A DNA stretch of 12,574 nt from Bacillota bacterium. Its GTDB lineage: Bacteria > Bacillota > Clostridia > Lachnospirales > Lachnospiraceae. Position numbers and translations under genes: made by a program. The notes beneath the pieces were generated by a model. The model saw nothing but the letters and a program-made list of their open reading frames with translations. It ran no database searches and was not told the origin of the DNA. This document shows positions 1 to 5,959 of the stretch, piece by piece. The DNA lies in NCBI GenBank assembly GCA_023425485.1, contig JAFACO010000350.1:1-12574 (forward strand). Reading direction: 5' to 3'. Position 1 is the stretch's first letter; each line of letters opens with the position of its first letter.

Positions 1-1
1 T

Positions 2-1135
2 GAGAGAAGCTTATTGGTATTTCGTTTGATGTATGATTCCTCTATGGGAGGCTTAATGGCAGCTCCAGAGATGGATGAAGAAATGCAAATGTGCGGACGC
101 TACGCCTATTGTTGGGGAAGGGATGCAGCATTTATTGCAGATGCACTGGACCAATGTGGATTGCACAAGGAAGTTGAACAATTCTATCAATTTGCAGCAG
201 ACACACAGGAAGAGGATGGAAGTTGGTTCCAAAGATATAGTATGGATGGTAACCTGGCACCTGCCTGGGGGTTACAAATTGATGAAACAGGAGCGCTAAT
301 CTATGGAATCTGGAAACATTATTGCCGTACAGAGAATTTGGAATTCTTAAGAACAACTTGGGATAATGTAAAGCTTGGTGCAGATTTCTTAGTAGATTTC
401 CAAGATGAAGAGACTGGATTACCTAAGCATAGTAGAGATTTATGGGAAGAACGCTGGGGGGTTCACACCTACTCCTCTGCTGCTGTTCATGCAGGGCTTA
501 TGTCTGCGGTTCAAATAGCAACCTGCCTGGGAGAAGAAATATCCAATAAAGAACTATGGGAATTGGCAGCCCGGAGGATGAAGGAATCGATTGATGAAAG
601 ACTATGGGAAGAGGATAACCAATGCTTTAGCCGTGGGATTCGTACTCAGCTTTATCCTACGGAGAAAATGGCAAATAAAGAATGTATGATGGTTCCGGTT
701 AACAATAAGGGTGGCATGAAAAAGGTAGTATGCCGAGACAGTGTGGTAGATATCAGCCTAATTGGACTTAGCATTCCTTTTGGAGTAATTGATGTCAAGG
801 ACCCTCGTATGACAGCAACAGCAAATAAAATTGAGGAATTATTAACCTGCAAAGAAGTGGGTGGCATCAGACGTTATGAAGATGATGAATACATTGGTGG
901 TAATCCCTGGATTCTTACTACTCTGTGGCTGGCTCTTTACTATATTGAAGCCAACGAGTACGAGAAAGCATTATCCTATTTCAATTGGGCAGTAAAAGGA
1001 AGAACCAATCTTGATTTACTACCGGAGCAGGTAAGTAAAGAAACAGGGAAACCAATTTGGATTCTTCCGTTGACCTGGTCCCATGCAATGTATACACTGA
1101 CATATCATGCATTATTAAATAAAAAACTGATATAG
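2..1135 (+). CDS. GH15 glucoamylase-type glycoside hydrolase, C-terminal part (5' truncated by window edge)
   Basis: The frame is open to the left edge (…ERSLLVFRLMYDSS…), so the gene starts upstream; the TTG at 14 is not a real start. What is visible (about 377 residues) is most of the GH15 (alpha/alpha)6-barrel. Numbering from the TTG at 14: CWGRD (33-37) matches the WxRD substrate-binding segment; DGSWFQRY (68-75) and LQIDETG (87-93) are typical of bacterial GH15; WEER (144-147) holds the likely catalytic acid Glu; LLPEQV (Glu338) followed by PLTWSHAMY carries the likely catalytic base. Family members hydrolyse terminal alpha-glucosidic bonds from non-reducing ends (glucoamylase, glucodextranase, some trehalases); the exact bond cannot be decided here. 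The usual N-terminal beta-sandwich domain and any signal peptide lie outside the window, so the cellular location is unknown. It ends 17 nt before a LacI-type regulator gene, suggesting co-transcription. Confidence 0.9.
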   Translation, partial: ERSLLVFRLMYDSSMGGLMAAPEMDEEMQMCGRYAYCWGRDAAFIADALDQCGLHKEVEQFYQFAADTQEEDGSWFQRYSMDGNLAPAWGLQIDETGALIYGIWKHYCRTENLEFLRTTWDNVKLGADFLVDFQDEETGLPKHSRDLWEERWGVHTYSSAAVHAGLMSAVQIATCLGEEISNKELWELAARRMKESIDERLWEEDNQCFSRGIRTQLYPTEKMANKECMMVPVNNKGGMKKVVCRDSVVDISLIGLSIPFGVIDVKDPRMTATANKIEELLTCKEVGGIRRYEDDEYIGGNPWILTTLWLALYYIEANEYEKALSYFNWAVKGRTNLDLLPEQVSKETGKPIWILPLTWSHAMYTLTYHALLNKKLI

Positions 1136-1138
1136 AAA

Positions 1139-1155
1139 AGGTGGAAAAAAGTGTG
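1139..1155 (+). promoter_or_regulatory. Ribosome binding site that decides the GTG start of LacI-type gene A
   Basis: AGGTGG at 1139-1144 lies 8 nt before GTG 1153. The alternative in-frame GTG at 1141 lies inside this Shine-Dalgarno sequence, so 1153 is the more credible start. Confidence 0.65.
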
Positions 1156-2196
1156 ACTGACAAGGTGACAATGAAAGACGTGGCAAGGCTCGCAGGTGTA
1201 TCGGTGGCTACAGTTTCTAATATTTTGAATAATGTTGAGAATAAAGCCAAAGATTCAACACAGAAAAAGGTAATGAAAGCGGCAAAGGATTTAAATTATA
1301 CCATTGATATGACAGCTAGATTTTTATCTACAGGCAAATCAAATTTAATCGGAATATTTCTACCAGAGGTATATGAAGTCGGACAACCAAGCTCAGTACT
1401 GAAAGACAATCCTTTTTTTAGCGAGATAGTCAGCGGCATTGAATACGTTGCCAGAATGAACGGATTTGATATAGTTGTAACCTGTATCAGTGTATCGGAC
1501 AATGTAAGAGAATTGGTATTAAAAAGAACTCTGGATGGAATAGCAGTTCTCGGTAATTTTGGGCAAGAGTTTTGGGAGGAGCTAAAAACTCTCGAAATAC
1601 CAAAGGTATTAATTGACTCCTATCGAAATGATGAAAAGGAGTATTGTAATGTGGGAACGGATGATGAAATGGGAGCTTACCTGGCTACAAAACATCTCAT
1701 CACTATGAAACACAGAAAAATAGCCTTAGTTACTGGTAAGTTTGAAGAATCAGATGTTAACTACTATCGATATCTTGGGTTTAAGAGAGCGTTAGAAGAG
1801 GAGCATATTCCAATTGAGACCTGTCCAATCATCTATGTGGATGTTAATTTTAAAGGAGGTGTAGCTGCTGCACAATCACTGCTTTATTTCTATCCTGAGG
1901 TCACAGCCGCTTTTGCAGTAGCGGACATATTAGCACTGGGAATTATTAAATTATATCATCAAATAGGTAAGTCCATTCCAAGAGACCTTTCTTTAATCGG
2001 GTTTGATGATTTAAGTATTTGTCAGTTTACATTTCCAGGGCTATCTACCGTTAGGCAGGATATTAATAAGAAAGGTATGGAAGTTGGTAATTTATTGATT
2101 CACAGAATTAATGGAGACGAAGATAAGCGCAGTGTTATCCTGCCAGTGGAGTTGGTACTAAGGCAGACAGTACTTCCATTGGAGAATAAGGCATAA
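1153..2196 (+). CDS. LacI-family transcriptional regulator (copy A)
   Basis: A 347-residue LacI/GalR-type regulator. The N-terminal helix-turn-helix VTMKDVARLAGVSVATVSN (residues 5-23) is followed by a hinge region LNYTIDMTARFL (47-58) that keeps the minor-groove Leu (58). A periplasmic-binding-protein-like effector domain follows (about 62-345), with family signatures VGTDDEMGAYLATKHL and LSLIGFDDL. The start is chosen at GTG 1153 because AGGTGG (1139-1144) sits 8 nt upstream and the result matches the N-terminus of its paralogue; an in-frame GTG at 1141 would overlap that ribosome binding site. The residues equivalent to LacI Tyr17/Gln18/Arg22 are Val, Ala and Asn. Being tightly linked to the GH15 gene and next to a sugar transporter locus, it probably senses a saccharide and represses these genes. 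The effector is unknown. Confidence 0.93.
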   Translation: MTDKVTMKDVARLAGVSVATVSNILNNVENKAKDSTQKKVMKAAKDLNYTIDMTARFLSTGKSNLIGIFLPEVYEVGQPSSVLKDNPFFSEIVSGIEYVARMNGFDIVVTCISVSDNVRELVLKRTLDGIAVLGNFGQEFWEELKTLEIPKVLIDSYRNDEKEYCNVGTDDEMGAYLATKHLITMKHRKIALVTGKFEESDVNYYRYLGFKRALEEEHIPIETCPIIYVDVNFKGGVAAAQSLLYFYPEVTAAFAVADILALGIIKLYHQIGKSIPRDLSLIGFDDLSICQFTFPGLSTVRQDINKKGMEVGNLLIHRINGDEDKRSVILPVELVLRQTVLPLENKA

Positions 2197-2199
2197 TGC

Positions 2200-2219
2200 T
2201 GTATCGGTTAACCTGTTAC
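2200..2219. promoter_or_regulatory. Pair of overlapping degenerate LacI-type operators upstream of regulator B
   Basis: TGTATCGGTTAA (2200-2211) and TTAACCTGTTAC (2208-2219) each match TTAAYCGRTTAA at 10 of 12 positions and share the central TTAA, offset by 8 bp. The same overlapped layout with the same 8-bp offset is seen at 5891-5910. The site sits just upstream of the -35 box of the regulator B promoter and 4 nt after the stop of regulator A, so it may serve autoregulation. Binding is inferred. Confidence 0.45.
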
Positions 2220-2230
2220 AACTGCCGTCA

Positions 2231-2259
2231 TTGACGTAATCCTATTTCATCGATATAAT
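2231..2259 (+). promoter_or_regulatory. Sigma-A type promoter of LacI-type gene B
   Basis: TTGACG (2231-2236), a 17-bp spacer, and a perfect TATAAT (2254-2259). Expected transcription start is near 2266, giving a leader of roughly 100 nt before the ATG at 2369. TTCATCGATATA (2246-2257), overlapping the -10 box, matches the local operator consensus at 9 of 12 positions and could be a weak autoregulatory site. Confidence 0.7.
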
Positions 2260-2368
2260 AGAATAAAAACAATTGTAATTGCATCGATCAGGGCAACATA
2301 TAGAAACTAGGTCTGCAACTAAATTGATATTAATTATTCGGAAATATCAGAGATGGGGTGTAAATAAA

Positions 2369-3400
2369 ATGGCAAAAGTCACGATGAAGGATGTAGCAAA
2401 ATATGCAGGTGTATCAGTTGCAACAGTTTCCAATGTTTTGAATAACATCGACAATAAGTCGAATGAGGTCACACGACAAAAAGTATTAAAGGCAGTAAAA
2501 GATTTAAATTATCAAATGGATATGACCGCAAGATCGTTATCCATGGGTAAATCAAAATTGCTTGGTATTTTTCTTCCAGAGGTTTTTTATATGGACAGGC
2601 CAAGTTCGGTATTAAAAGACAATCCATTTTTTAGTGAGATTGTAAGTGGAATTGAATACGAGGCTAGAATGCATGATTATGATATTTTAATTACCTGTGT
2701 GAAATCAGATGCACATGTGAAGGAATTAATACATAAACGCATGCTGGATGGAATTGCTTTACTTGGCATGCATGATGAAGACTTTTGGAATAGTTTAAGA
2801 AATACGTCCATCCCGGTGGTTCTGATTGATTCCTATTGTTATGACAAGTATGGATTTTGTAATGTCGGAACAGATGATGAGCAAGGTGCTTATTTAGCTA
2901 CAAAACATTTGATAGCCTTAAATCATAAGAATATTGCGTTGGTAACTGGTAACTCTAAGGAATCCGAAGTTAATCATAGAAGATATTTGGGATTTAAAAG
3001 AGCAATCAGTGAGAGCGGATTAAACGAGGAAATGTGTCCGATTATAGAAGAGGATCTTAATTTTAAAGGTGGAATCATGGCTGGTCATAAGCTAATGAAC
3101 TACAACCATGTTACAGCAACCTTTGTAGTAGCTGATATTATGGCTCTAGGTATTATAAAGCTAATGAACCAAATCGGTAGAACAGTACCAAAGGACCTAT
3201 CCATTATTGGTTTTGATGATCTGAATATCTGCAACTATAGTTTTCCGGGTTTAACTACCATTAAGCAGGATATCTATAGAAAGGGTATTGAGGTTGCAAG
3301 ACTACTAATTAATAAAATTAATGATAAAGAAGTGGATACAGGGGTAGTTTTACCGGTTGAGCTGGTTTTAAGAGAAACTACAAGTGCTATAGCGAAATAA
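2369..3400 (+). CDS. LacI-family transcriptional regulator (copy B, tandem paralogue)
   Basis: A 343-residue LacI/GalR-type regulator, co-linear over its whole length with the preceding gene, including a long identical block (SSVLKDNPFFSEIVSGIEY). Helix-turn-helix VTMKDVAKYAGVSVATVSN lies at residues 4-22, hinge LNYQMDMTARSL at 46-57, and the effector-binding domain follows, with VGTDDEQGAYLATKHL and LSIIGFDDL. The start is ATG 2369 because GGGGTG (2355-2360) lies 8 nt upstream; the longer in-frame reading from 2279 adds a non-homologous, promoter-proximal tail with no ribosome binding site. The recognition helix GVSVATVSN is identical to that of copy A, so both should recognise the same operator, whereas their effector domains have diverged. 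It has its own promoter, so it can be expressed separately from the GH15/regulator A unit. Confidence 0.94.
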   Translation: MAKVTMKDVAKYAGVSVATVSNVLNNIDNKSNEVTRQKVLKAVKDLNYQMDMTARSLSMGKSKLLGIFLPEVFYMDRPSSVLKDNPFFSEIVSGIEYEARMHDYDILITCVKSDAHVKELIHKRMLDGIALLGMHDEDFWNSLRNTSIPVVLIDSYCYDKYGFCNVGTDDEQGAYLATKHLIALNHKNIALVTGNSKESEVNHRRYLGFKRAISESGLNEEMCPIIEEDLNFKGGIMAGHKLMNYNHVTATFVVADIMALGIIKLMNQIGRTVPKDLSIIGFDDLNICNYSFPGLTTIKQDIYRKGIEVARLLINKINDKEVDTGVVLPVELVLRETTSAIAK

Positions 3401-3495
3401 AGAGAAGGTATTTTAAATAGCAGGTGGGGTGTTAAAACAGTACAAGAAGAGAAATCTTAGGACAAATTAAGATAAGCTATGTTTTGTGGCGTAAG

Positions 3496-3507
3496 TTAAC
3501 CGATTAA
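3496..3507. promoter_or_regulatory. LacI-type operator before the chemoreceptor gene
   Basis: TTAACCGATTAA fits the palindromic consensus TTAAYCGRTTAA at all 12 positions. It lies 7 nt upstream of the GGAGG ribosome binding site (3515-3519), so a bound repressor would block initiation or early elongation. No convincing -35/-10 pair was found upstream; only a weak TATGTT (3478-3483) is visible. Confidence 0.7.
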
Positions 3508-3526
3508 ATGAATTGGAGGCTTACGA

Positions 3527-5743
3527 TTGGAAAAGAAAAAGATATTTAAGAAAAATAAGAAAAATGAAAGCGTTATAGAAAGCAAATGCGTTAAAGAAAA
3601 TAAAAACGTTATAGAAAATAAAAACGTTAAAGAAAATAAAAGCATCAAAGAAAATAAAAGTCAATGGTTACAGAAGTTTAATAGGATTCAAGTTAAATTG
3701 ATTATTGGCTTTATGTTACCTGTCATTTGTATTGTAGCACTTGGTTTTATTTCCTATAAAAAAGCTTCTACAGCATTAATTCAAAATTATGAAGATGCAT
3801 TACTAGAGACGTTGGATATGACCAATCAATATTATACCTCCACCTTTCAAACCATAGTCTCGGATATTGATGTATATTATCAGGATACTGACTTGCGAGA
3901 TTTTTATTCAGGTTTAATGAGCATATCCCCCACAAAAGAAATCCAATTATTTAATGCAAATCTTGATCTAATGAAAAGAAAAACCTGGTCCGATGAGCTA
4001 ATTGAGAATTTGTATGTTTTATCTGATAAAAAGGATTCCATTGCTACCACAGGTATTAAGGGAGAAAATATGTACTCCTCTTATATTCAAACAGAACAGG
4101 GAATGCAGGTTGCAGCAGATCCTAGCCGCTATTTTATTTTTGGAGCTGACAAGACGCTGGATGAATTCTTTGGATCTGACAGCAGTACGTATGGAATTAG
4201 AATTGCAAGAAAGTACAAGGATTCCAATACCTGCATTGTTGCTGATATTAACCTGAAAGCATTTAAGAACACAATTAATCGTTTGGATTTAGGAACAGGT
4301 AGTCTTCTTGGAATTATAACTCCAGATGGAACGGAAATTTTAGCTGATACAAAAGAAGAGATAAGTGCCGCTGTAGAAGAGAAAAGTTTAGAGGCAACCA
4401 AGAGTACTATAACAGTTTTTAAGGATAAGGAATTCTACACAAATGCTTGGAAAAGTGAAATAACTGCGACATCAGATTATGTAAATTATTTAGGCCAAGA
4501 GTATATGTTTGCTTATTCAAAACTCGAGGGAACTGGTGCTATGATCTGCTTTTTAATTCCAAAAGCAGATATTGTGAAGAAAGCAGAAAGCATTAAAGAA
4601 CTTACCATTATAATTGTACTAATTACATGTGTTCTGGCGGTCGGAATTGGAACTGTGATTGCAAGTTATGTAAGCCGAACCATCAATTATTTAGCAAAAC
4701 AGTTAAAAAAGGTGGCAGAAGGAGATTTAAGTATTGAGATAAATCTGAAACAAAAGGATGAATTTATGCTTTTGGCACAGGACATAACAAGTATGGTTAC
4801 AAACATGAAAAACCTGATTCAAAAGATAAAGTTGATTGGTGAAGAAGTATATATATCTGCCGATCAGGTCACATATTCATCAAAAACTTTTGTTAATTCA
4901 GCTTCAGATATTAAAACAAGTATTACTGAAATTGAATCTGGTGTTACACAGCTGGATCAGAACTCTGCAGACTGCTTGGGATTAATGGATGAATTGTCCC
5001 ATAAAATTGCACTTGTGAATGATAACAGTAAAGAAATTGGCAATATTTCAGCAACAGCCGTTCAGACCATTGGTGATGGAATACTTACAATGAATACACT
5101 GACCGAAAAATCCAAATCAACAACGCAGATTACCGGACAAGTAATTGATACCATTCGTTTGCTTGAAGAAAAGTCCAGGTCAATCGGACAAATATTAAAT
5201 GTTATTAATGAAATAGCTCAGCAGACTAATTTGTTATCCTTAAATGCCTCCATTGAATCTGCAAGAGCGGGGTCCTATGGTGCAGGATTCGCAGTAGTTG
5301 CGGAAGAAATAAGAAAATTGGCTGATCAATCTCTTCATTCGGCGGATAGAATACGAATTATAATTAAAGAAATAGAAGAATGTACTACAGAAGCTGTAAA
5401 AACAGCAAAAGACGCTGAGAATGCTGTAAAGCAGCAGGAAGAAGCTGTTTCAGACACCACTACCTCCTTTAGAGATCTTGAAAAGCAGATACGAAAGCTC
5501 TCTAGTGAGTTGGATTCTATTTTAAAAAATGTTCAAAACATGGAAAGAGCTAGATCATCTACACTGGAAGCTGTGGAAAGTATATCGGCTATCTCCGAAG
5601 AAACAACGGCTTGCTCCATAACGGTTAGTGAATCAGCAGAGAAACAATTGGGAGCTGTGACACACTTAGAACAGGCAGCCACACAACTTTTATCTAGGGC
5701 AAAAGATTTAGATAAATCGATTAACTTATTTAAAATTAATTAA
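3527..5743 (+). CDS. Methyl-accepting chemotaxis protein (transmembrane chemoreceptor)
   Basis: A 738-residue chemoreceptor. It starts at TTG 3527, supported by GGAGG at 3515-3519 with 7-nt spacing; no better in-frame start precedes TM1. Order of parts: a lysine/asparagine-rich cytoplasmic tail with five hexapeptide repeats (14-43); TM1 (about 57-77); a large extracytoplasmic sensor of about 280 residues, probably Cache-like by size and layout; TM2 (about 359-382); HAMP (about 383-435); and a long coiled-coil signalling domain whose hairpin tip EIAQQTNLLSLNASIESARA (562-581), followed by GSYGAGFAVVAEEIRKLADQ, binds CheA/CheW in this family. There is no C-terminal NWETF-type pentapeptide. It passes ligand occupancy to the flagellar motor through CheA. 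Its position between sugar regulators and a sugar transporter, and an operator of the same type in its leader, suggest that it senses the same sugar or its binding protein; this is inference. Confidence 0.95.
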   Translation: MEKKKIFKKNKKNESVIESKCVKENKNVIENKNVKENKSIKENKSQWLQKFNRIQVKLIIGFMLPVICIVALGFISYKKASTALIQNYEDALLETLDMTNQYYTSTFQTIVSDIDVYYQDTDLRDFYSGLMSISPTKEIQLFNANLDLMKRKTWSDELIENLYVLSDKKDSIATTGIKGENMYSSYIQTEQGMQVAADPSRYFIFGADKTLDEFFGSDSSTYGIRIARKYKDSNTCIVADINLKAFKNTINRLDLGTGSLLGIITPDGTEILADTKEEISAAVEEKSLEATKSTITVFKDKEFYTNAWKSEITATSDYVNYLGQEYMFAYSKLEGTGAMICFLIPKADIVKKAESIKELTIIIVLITCVLAVGIGTVIASYVSRTINYLAKQLKKVAEGDLSIEINLKQKDEFMLLAQDITSMVTNMKNLIQKIKLIGEEVYISADQVTYSSKTFVNSASDIKTSITEIESGVTQLDQNSADCLGLMDELSHKIALVNDNSKEIGNISATAVQTIGDGILTMNTLTEKSKSTTQITGQVIDTIRLLEEKSRSIGQILNVINEIAQQTNLLSLNASIESARAGSYGAGFAVVAEEIRKLADQSLHSADRIRIIIKEIEECTTEAVKTAKDAENAVKQQEEAVSDTTTSFRDLEKQIRKLSSELDSILKNVQNMERARSSTLEAVESISAISEETTACSITVSESAEKQLGAVTHLEQAATQLLSRAKDLDKSINLFKIN
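3566..3655 (+). repeat. Five 18-bp in-frame tandem repeats in the chemoreceptor N-terminus
   Basis: Five consecutive 18-bp units (variants of AAAAACGTTAWAGAAAAT) encode ESVIES, KCVKEN, KNVIEN, KNVKEN and KSIKEN. The third and fourth units differ at a single base. The unit is a multiple of three, so copy-number change would preserve frame. The segment lies in the cytoplasmic tail before TM1. Confidence 0.85.
5713..5724. promoter_or_regulatory. Possible auxiliary LacI-type operator inside the chemoreceptor 3' end
   Basis: TAAATCGATTAA matches TTAAYCGRTTAA at 11 of 12 positions and lies in the last codons of the chemoreceptor gene. Its centre is 145 bp upstream of the main operator at 5858-5869, close to a whole number of helical turns. 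One such near-match could occur by chance in DNA this AT-rich. Confidence 0.3.
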
Positions 5744-5745
5744 GG

Positions 5746-5769
5746 TGAAAATGATAATAAAAATTTTCA
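5746..5769 (+). terminator. AT-rich hairpin after the chemoreceptor gene, possible weak terminator
   Basis: TGAAAAT (5746-5752) pairs with ATTTTCA (5763-5769) around a 10-nt loop, followed by a T-rich stretch (TTATTTATT). The 7-bp stem has a single G-C pair, so termination would be weak at best. Confidence 0.35.
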
Positions 5770-5820
5770 TTATTTATTAAATTAATCGTTAAAAAGCATA
5801 AAAAAGTAGACTTTAAGCTA

Positions 5821-5854
5821 TTGACATATGGACATAATTGTTGTAAACTATAAT
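5821..5854 (+). promoter_or_regulatory. Promoter of the sugar transporter operon
   Basis: A perfect -35 box TTGACA (5821-5826) is followed 17 bp later by TAAACT (5844-5849) as a plausible -10. A perfect TATAAT also lies at 5849-5854 but with a 22-bp spacer. Either choice puts the transcription start at about 5856-5861, at the edge of or inside the operator 5858-5869. Confidence 0.65.
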
Positions 5855-5857
5855 TAG

Positions 5858-5869
5858 TTAACCGGTTAA
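5858..5869. promoter_or_regulatory. Main LacI-type operator of the transporter operon
   Basis: TTAACCGGTTAA is a perfect 12-bp palindrome placed immediately downstream of the -10 region, the classic position for repression. It is the fully symmetric form of the motif found at 3496-3507 and 5899-5910. Both LacI-type proteins encoded upstream are candidate binders. Confidence 0.75.
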
Positions 5870-5879
5870 AATAAACCGG
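5862..5879 (+). repeat. Short inverted repeat in the transporter leader
   Basis: CCGGTT (5862-5867) and AACCGG (5874-5879) form a 6-bp inverted repeat with a 6-nt loop. The right arm also forms an extra operator half-site, so this may be a degenerate third operator or a small 5' leader hairpin. Confidence 0.4.
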
Positions 5880-5890
5880 ATTTCTTAAGG

Positions 5891-5911
5891 GTAAACGGTT
5901 AATCGATTAAC
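5891..5911. promoter_or_regulatory. Two overlapping LacI-type operators in the transporter leader
   Basis: GTTAATCGATTAAC (5898-5911) is a perfect 14-bp palindrome containing TTAATCGATTAA. GTAAACGGTTAA (5891-5902) matches the consensus at 10 of 12 and shares the TTAA of its neighbour, with an 8-bp offset. The centre of the perfect site lies 41 bp from that of the main operator, close to four helical turns, so co-operative binding or looping is possible. The left member also partly resembles a catabolite-response element. Confidence 0.65.
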
Positions 5912-5959
5912 TCCAAATTGTGAGTTAACGTCAATTAATTTTATAGGAGGAAAGTTTTT

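Noticed and set aside
687..698. CCGGTTAA-containing sequence inside the GH15 gene as an operator
   Set aside because: Only one half matches the palindrome and it sits within coding sequence.
2279..2368. A 30-residue N-terminal extension of LacI-type protein B
   Set aside because: It starts within the leader shortly after the promoter, lacks a ribosome binding site, and is absent from paralogue A; ATG 2369 with GGGGTG upstream fits better.
3349..3360. TTTACCGGTTGA as another operator (10 of 12)
   Set aside because: It lies inside conserved coding sequence of regulator B (VLPVEL segment) and is more simply explained by the codons.
3424..3440. TGGGGTGTTAAAA after regulator B resembling TGGGGTGTAAATAAAA before it, as a remnant of a third lacI copy
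   Set aside because: Similarity is limited to the ribosome-binding-site-like stretch; no HTH coding remnant follows.
3421..3495. Motility sigma factor promoter before the chemoreceptor
   Set aside because: No TAAA followed at proper distance by a GCCGATAT-like box could be found.
5890..5903. Catabolite-response element reading of GGTAAACGGTTAAT
   Set aside because: The core AAACGGTT fits a cre, but the outer TG and CA are missing and the site is embedded in the local operator array; CcpA control remains possible but unsupported.
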